From an uncultured Mediterraneibacter sp. (GTDB lineage Bacteria; Bacillota; Clostridia; Lachnospirales; Lachnospiraceae), in contig CALWQP010000016.1 in NCBI GenBank assembly GCA_944383695.1, positions 1 to 61,405 on the forward strand: 61,405 nucleotides of DNA, given 5' to 3'. The notes beneath the pieces are model-generated. The model did not search any database. It was given only the letters and a program-made list of their open reading frames with translations, and was not told the DNA's origin. The translations under genes were made by a program, and so were the position numbers. Every line of letters starts with the position of its first letter. Positions within the stretch are counted from its first letter, which is position 1. Shown here in pieces: positions 58,219 to 61,405 of this stretch.

Positions 58219-59550
58219 ATGCATGATTATACGAGAGAAGATATACTGCGTCTCGTGGAAGAGGAGGACGTGGCGTTTATCCGCCTTCAGTTCACGGATA
58301 TTTTCGGCGTCATGAAAAACATGGCAGTGACTGTCAGCCAGCTCGAAAAAGCGCTGGATAACCGCTGTATGTTTGACGCTTCTTCGCTGGAGGGGCTATC
58401 AGGAGAAAGTGATTCGGATATGTACCTGTGCCCGGATCTGAGTACCTTTGAGATTTTTCCGTGGCGCCCCCAGCAGGGGAAGGTGGCAAGGCTGATCTGC
58501 GATGTATACAGGCAGGATGGGACGCCCTATGAGGGAGATCCAAGATATGTGCTCAAAAAGGCAGTGGCAAGAGCGGCAGAGATGGGCTATACGCTGAACG
58601 CGGGACCGGAGTGTGAGTTTTTCCTTTTCCACACGGATGAGGACGGACTTCCCACCACCCTGACCCACGAGCAGGGCGGGTATTTTGATGTGGGACCTGT
58701 TGACTTTGGGGAAAATGCCAGGAGGGATATGGTGCTCATATTGGAGGAGATGGGATTTGAGATACTCTCTTCTCATCATGAGATTGCCCCTGCCCAGCAT
58801 GAGATTGATTTCCGCTATGATGAAGCTCTGGTCACTGCGGATAATCTCATGACCTTTAAGCTTGTCGTGAAGACCATAGCCAAACGGCATGGACTACACG
58901 CCACCTTTATGCCCAAGCCAAAGATCGAGACGTACGGCTCGGGGATGCATGTCAACCTCTCCCTGGAGCGGGACGGCGTGAACGTGTTCCAGGATGGTGA
59001 GGATGAGAACGGACTGAGTCGGGAAGGGTACTATTTCATCGGAGGGCTGATGAAGCACATGAAAGCGGTGACCTGTATCACCAACCCTACGGTCAATTCC
59101 TATAAACGGTTTGTCCCCGGGTATGAAGCGCCGGTCTATATGGGCTGGTCTGCCAGGACAAGGGGACCTCTTATCCGTGTGCCTTCCGGGCGGGGAGAAA
59201 ATACGAGGATCGAACTGAGAAGCCCGGACGCAGCGGCGAATCCTTATCTGGCGCTGGCAGTTCTTTTAGAGGCAGGGCTGGATGGGATACGAAATAAGAT
59301 CATGCCTCCGGAGTGCATCAATGAGAATATTCAGAAAATGTCACCCCAGCGGAGAGCGGAGCTTGAGATACAGGAACTGCCCCGGTCGTTAAAAGAGGCG
59401 GTGGAGGAACTGGAGAAGGACGAACTGGTGCTTGACGTGCTGGGAAGGGATCTTGCTGAAAAAATCATAAAAGCACATAAAAAAGAGTATCATGACTATT
59501 GTATGCAGGTAACAGACTGGGAGATCGCCAATTATCTCTACAAGATGTGA
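58219..59550 (+). CDS. glnA: Glutamine synthetase type I
   Basis: This 443-residue enzyme makes glutamine from glutamate, ammonia and ATP. Family motifs: GPECEFFLF (~132-140), KPKIETYGSGMHVNLSL, NPTVNSYKRFVPGYEAPVYMGWS and RIELRSPDAAANPYLA. The length matches GSI-alpha enzymes of Firmicutes. ATG 58219 follows AAAGGAGG; an earlier in-frame start at 58084 would lie in the promoter. An attenuator leader precedes it and an ANTAR regulator gene follows. Confidence 0.94.
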   Translation: MHDYTREDILRLVEEEDVAFIRLQFTDIFGVMKNMAVTVSQLEKALDNRCMFDASSLEGLSGESDSDMYLCPDLSTFEIFPWRPQQGKVARLICDVYRQDGTPYEGDPRYVLKKAVARAAEMGYTLNAGPECEFFLFHTDEDGLPTTLTHEQGGYFDVGPVDFGENARRDMVLILEEMGFEILSSHHEIAPAQHEIDFRYDEALVTADNLMTFKLVVKTIAKRHGLHATFMPKPKIETYGSGMHVNLSLERDGVNVFQDGEDENGLSREGYYFIGGLMKHMKAVTCITNPTVNSYKRFVPGYEAPVYMGWSARTRGPLIRVPSGRGENTRIELRSPDAAANPYLALAVLLEAGLDGIRNKIMPPECINENIQKMSPQRRAELEIQELPRSLKEAVEELEKDELVLDVLGRDLAEKIIKAHKKEYHDYCMQVTDWEIANYLYKM

Positions 59551-59687
59551 TGCTCGTACGGAGCGTTTCAGAGGCGGGCGGGGTATTACCAAGCTGGAGC
59601 GTCTCAGAGGCAGAAAGTGTGTTACGAAGCCGGAACGGCAAAAAATATAGAAGGAAGAGCAGGCGGCGGGAGGTGGCGCAGATTTGA
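59550..59687 (+). CDS. Putative 45-residue coupled ORF with internal repeat
   Basis: A 45-codon frame begins with TGATG on the glnA stop and ends TTGA on the start of the ANTAR gene, so both junctions are translationally coupled. It contains two tandem 12-residue repeats (SVSEAGGVLPSW and SVSEAESVLRSR, from 36-base DNA repeats at 59560-59631) and a basic tail with KKYRRKSRRR. It has no ribosome site of its own and no known family. It could be a real basic micropeptide or spacer sequence that happens to be open. Confidence 0.45.
   Translation: MLVRSVSEAGGVLPSWSVSEAESVLRSRNGKKYRRKSRRREVAQI
59560..59631 (+). repeat. Two tandem 36-bp imperfect repeats
   Basis: Copies at 59560-59595 and 59596-59631 begin GGAGCGT(T/C)TCAGAGGC and end with TTAC(C/G)AAGC. 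The period is 36 bases, a multiple of three. It lies between glnA and the ANTAR gene. Confidence 0.7.
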
Positions 59688-60232
59688 CTAACATCGTTGT
59701 CGCGTTTTCAAAGCGGGAAGACGCGGTGAACATACGGAACATCCTGACAAGAGCCGGGGTCAAAGCTCCGGCTGTCTGCCTGACCGGAGCAAAGGTCCTT
59801 CAGTATACAGAGTTGTGGGACCAGGGGATCGTGGTCTGCGGCAGCAGGTTTCAGGATATGCAGTACACGCAACTCAGAGAGCTTCTGCCGGATGAGTTTC
59901 AGATGCTGCTGGTGGCATCCTCTTCCGTGTGGATAGACGCACTCCCGGAGGGGATCATAGGACTTCCCTCCCCGGTGAAAGTATATGACCTTGTAAACAC
60001 CGTGGAAATGATGTGCCGGGCTCAGGAAAGCCGGAGAAGAAAACGCCGGGACACGGCCAAAGAGAGGAGCAGCGGGGAACGCAGGACCATTGAACAAGCG
60101 AAAGCCCTGCTCATGGAACGCAACGGCATGTCAGAGGAGGAAGCCCATCGGTATCTCCAGAAAACCAGCATGGAAAATGGCACCAATATGGCGGAGACTG
60201 CCGAGATGGTGCTGACAGTGATGGTGCGCTGA
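59684..60232 (+). CDS. ANTAR-domain antitermination regulator
   Basis: This 182-residue protein has an N-terminal receiver-like domain (~1-110) that lacks a clear phosphoacceptor Asp, and a C-terminal ANTAR RNA-binding domain (~125-180: RRTIEQAKALLMERNGMSEEEAHRYLQKTSMENG). It starts at TTG 59684, after GGGAGG (59668-59673). ANTAR proteins bind dual hairpins in leaders and prevent termination. Position after glnA and the hairpin-terminator leader make glnA its probable target. Confidence 0.87.
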   Translation: MTNIVVAFSKREDAVNIRNILTRAGVKAPAVCLTGAKVLQYTELWDQGIVVCGSRFQDMQYTQLRELLPDEFQMLLVASSSVWIDALPEGIIGLPSPVKVYDLVNTVEMMCRAQESRRRKRRDTAKERSSGERRTIEQAKALLMERNGMSEEEAHRYLQKTSMENGTNMAETAEMVLTVMVR

Positions 60233-60265
60233 TCAGAAATATTTTGAAAAGCAGGAAAAGACATG

Positions 60266-60294
60266 TTGACAGCCGCTCCCGCGAAGGTTATAAA
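60266..60294 (+). promoter_or_regulatory. Promoter of dapF
   Basis: A perfect TTGACA (60266-60271) and TATAAA (60289-60294) are 17 bases apart, 40 bases before the start codon. Confidence 0.82.
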
Positions 60295-60333
60295 TGATAG
60301 CAGGAGAATAAAAGAAAGCGTGGTACGAAGAAA

Positions 60334-61170
60334 ATGAAATTTACCAAAATGCAGGGGCTTGGCAATGATTATGTGTATGTGAACTGTTTCAGGGAGAAGA
60401 TAGACGACCCGGCGGAACTGGCGAGGAAAATCAGCGACCGGCATTTCGGGGTCGGTTCAGATGGCCTGATCATGATCAATCCATCTGATAAGGCGGATTT
60501 TGAAATGGAGATGTACAATGCGGACGGCTCCCGCGGCGAGATGTGCGGGAACGGAATCCGCTGTGTGGCGAAGTATGTATATGACTATGGCCTGACTGAT
60601 AAGAAGAAGATTTCTGTAGAGACACTGGGCGGAATCAAATACCTGGATCTTACGGTGGAAGATGGAAAAGTTAAGATGGTGAAGGTGGATATGGGAAGGC
60701 CGGAACTGAAGCCTTCGAAAGTGCCTGTGGCAGCAGAAGGAGAGCGTGCTGTGGATGAGCCCATCCTTGTCAATGGAAAAGAATACCGGATGACATGTGT
60801 CTCCATGGGAAATCCTCATGCAGTTGTTTTTGTGGACTGCGATGTAAGAGAACTGCCGCTGGAGGAAATCGGTCCTCAATTTGAGAGTCATGAGCGATTT
60901 CCGAACAGGGTCAACACAGAGTTCGTCAGGGTGATTGACCGACATATGGCGGAGATGCGCGTGTGGGAAAGAGGGTCAGGCGAGACCCTGGCGTGTGGGA
61001 CAGGCGCCTGTGCTGTGGCTGTGGCGTGCGTGCTGAACGGTCTGACTGAGGACGAGGTGACGGTAAAGCTTCTGGGCGGTGACCTCCATATCAAATGGGA
61101 CAGGGAGAAGGACACCGTATATATGACAGGACCGGCTGAAGTCGTATTTGACGGAGACTGGGAGCGTTAG
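60334..61170 (+). CDS. dapF: Diaminopimelate epimerase
   Basis: This 278-residue enzyme converts LL-diaminopimelate to meso-diaminopimelate for lysine and peptidoglycan synthesis. The two catalytic Cys are in MCGNGIRC (~73) and LACGTGACA (~217). MQGLGNDYVY at the N-terminus is typical. It is monocistronic, with its own promoter and a terminator. Confidence 0.95.
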   Translation: MKFTKMQGLGNDYVYVNCFREKIDDPAELARKISDRHFGVGSDGLIMINPSDKADFEMEMYNADGSRGEMCGNGIRCVAKYVYDYGLTDKKKISVETLGGIKYLDLTVEDGKVKMVKVDMGRPELKPSKVPVAAEGERAVDEPILVNGKEYRMTCVSMGNPHAVVFVDCDVRELPLEEIGPQFESHERFPNRVNTEFVRVIDRHMAEMRVWERGSGETLACGTGACAVAVACVLNGLTEDEVTVKLLGGDLHIKWDREKDTVYMTGPAEVVFDGDWER

Positions 61171-61231
61171 GAACGATAATTGACTGAAAAATCTATTTGA
61201 AACACCAATTGTAAAGAAATTAGCGGGTTCT

Positions 61232-61272
61232 AGGATCAACTTGAAGTAGTGACTTCGGGTTGATCCTTTTTT
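61232..61272 (+). terminator. Terminator of dapF
   Basis: AGGATCAAC (61232-61240) pairs with GTTGATCCT (61259-61267), with an inner GAAG/CTTC, followed by TTTTTT. Confidence 0.92.
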
Positions 61273-61405
61273 GTGCAATTTATACAAAAAGGGAGACTTG
61301 AAAAAATGATGTTGAAGAAGCAAAAGGTGGTTGTACCTTGACAAGTAAATATGACAGCGGAGAAAGCGTGATTGTCTCCATTATCAAATGCGCGTAAGGC
61401 AAGCT
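61273..61405. other. Window end, no gene identified
   Basis: The last ~130 bases hold a 12-codon frame from ATG 61306 and a short following frame from TTG near 61339 (LTSKYDSGESVIVS), both ended by stop codons. They may be the start or a remnant of something beyond the window; I see nothing firm. Confidence 0.25.

Noticed and set aside
284..61339. Shared 11-base inverted match AAGGTACAACC (286-296) and GGTTGTACCTT (61329-61339) as possible recombination ends
   Set aside because: Too short and the intervening 61 kb is ordinary core-genome sequence; no integrase or other mobility gene is seen.

Overview
The window reads as chromosomal DNA of an anaerobic, low-to-mid GC Firmicute, most likely a gut Lachnospiraceae (Clostridia). 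This rests on the FabK/FabT-type fatty acid operon with a fused accDA, HydE/HydG/TM1266 hydrogenase-maturation genes, an orphan selenium cluster, a YlmC/YmxH sporulation protein, ANTAR control of glutamine synthetase and raffinose-type sugar genes. Genus and species cannot be settled from the sequence alone.

Layout. 1-1110: 3' tip of a 23S rRNA, then tRNAs Asn, Glu, Thr, Met, Asp and Leu, closed by a terminator. 1110-3260: an AT-rich insert with LytTR regulator, DUF3021 membrane protein, CPBP protease and an unknown ORF. 3279-10210: a heme/iron locus with divergent DUF454 and DtxR-like regulator genes, two NEAT-domain surface proteins and a heme ABC importer, linked by three TTAGTT-N2-AACTAA palindromes. 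10297-21297: the type II fatty acid operon (fabH-acpP-fabK-fabD-fabG-fabF-accB-fabZ-accC-accDA-fabK-like-fabT) with a FabT-like palindrome on its promoter. 21294-25500: DUF6465 protein, HD phosphohydrolase, VOC protein, sirtuin, and a leftward methyltransferase/membrane pair.

25493-30723: HAD phosphatase and selenium genes (yedF, selD, LysR, cysteine-desulfurase-like, an unlisted 32-codon membrane peptide, DUF3343). 30972-35252: GldA/GldF/GldG/DUF4340 ABC system. 35335-39263: zinc-ribbon membrane protein, then leftward hydG-hydE-TM1266 and a DUF3783 gene, the last two with structured leaders. 39539-44082: ylmC, nrdR, truA, exonuclease III and two CobW-type GTPases. 44142-53528: alpha-galactoside utilisation (fructokinase, AraC regulator, ABC importer, GH36 alpha-galactosidase, GH13 amylosucrase-like enzyme). 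53551-58043: two-component system plus MacB-type ABC exporter. 58084-61272: glnA with an attenuator leader, a small coupled ORF, an ANTAR antiterminator gene, and dapF.

Working together. Raffinose-type sugars are probably imported, cut by GH36 to galactose and sucrose, the sucrose split by the GH13 enzyme, and the fructose phosphorylated by the fructokinase. The DtxR-like protein probably represses heme capture when iron is sufficient. FabT probably represses the whole fatty acid operon. The ANTAR protein probably prevents termination in the glnA leader when nitrogen is limiting.

The observations most worth following are the glnA leader whose hexaloop hairpin excludes the terminator, the 45-codon repeat-containing ORF between glnA and the ANTAR gene, the junction-type leader of the DUF3783 gene, the DtxR-like regulator with an unfamiliar C-terminal half, the CobW/YcgQ-like fusion, and the 32-codon membrane peptide in the selenium cluster. 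All functions are inferred from sequence pattern recognition; no database search was run.
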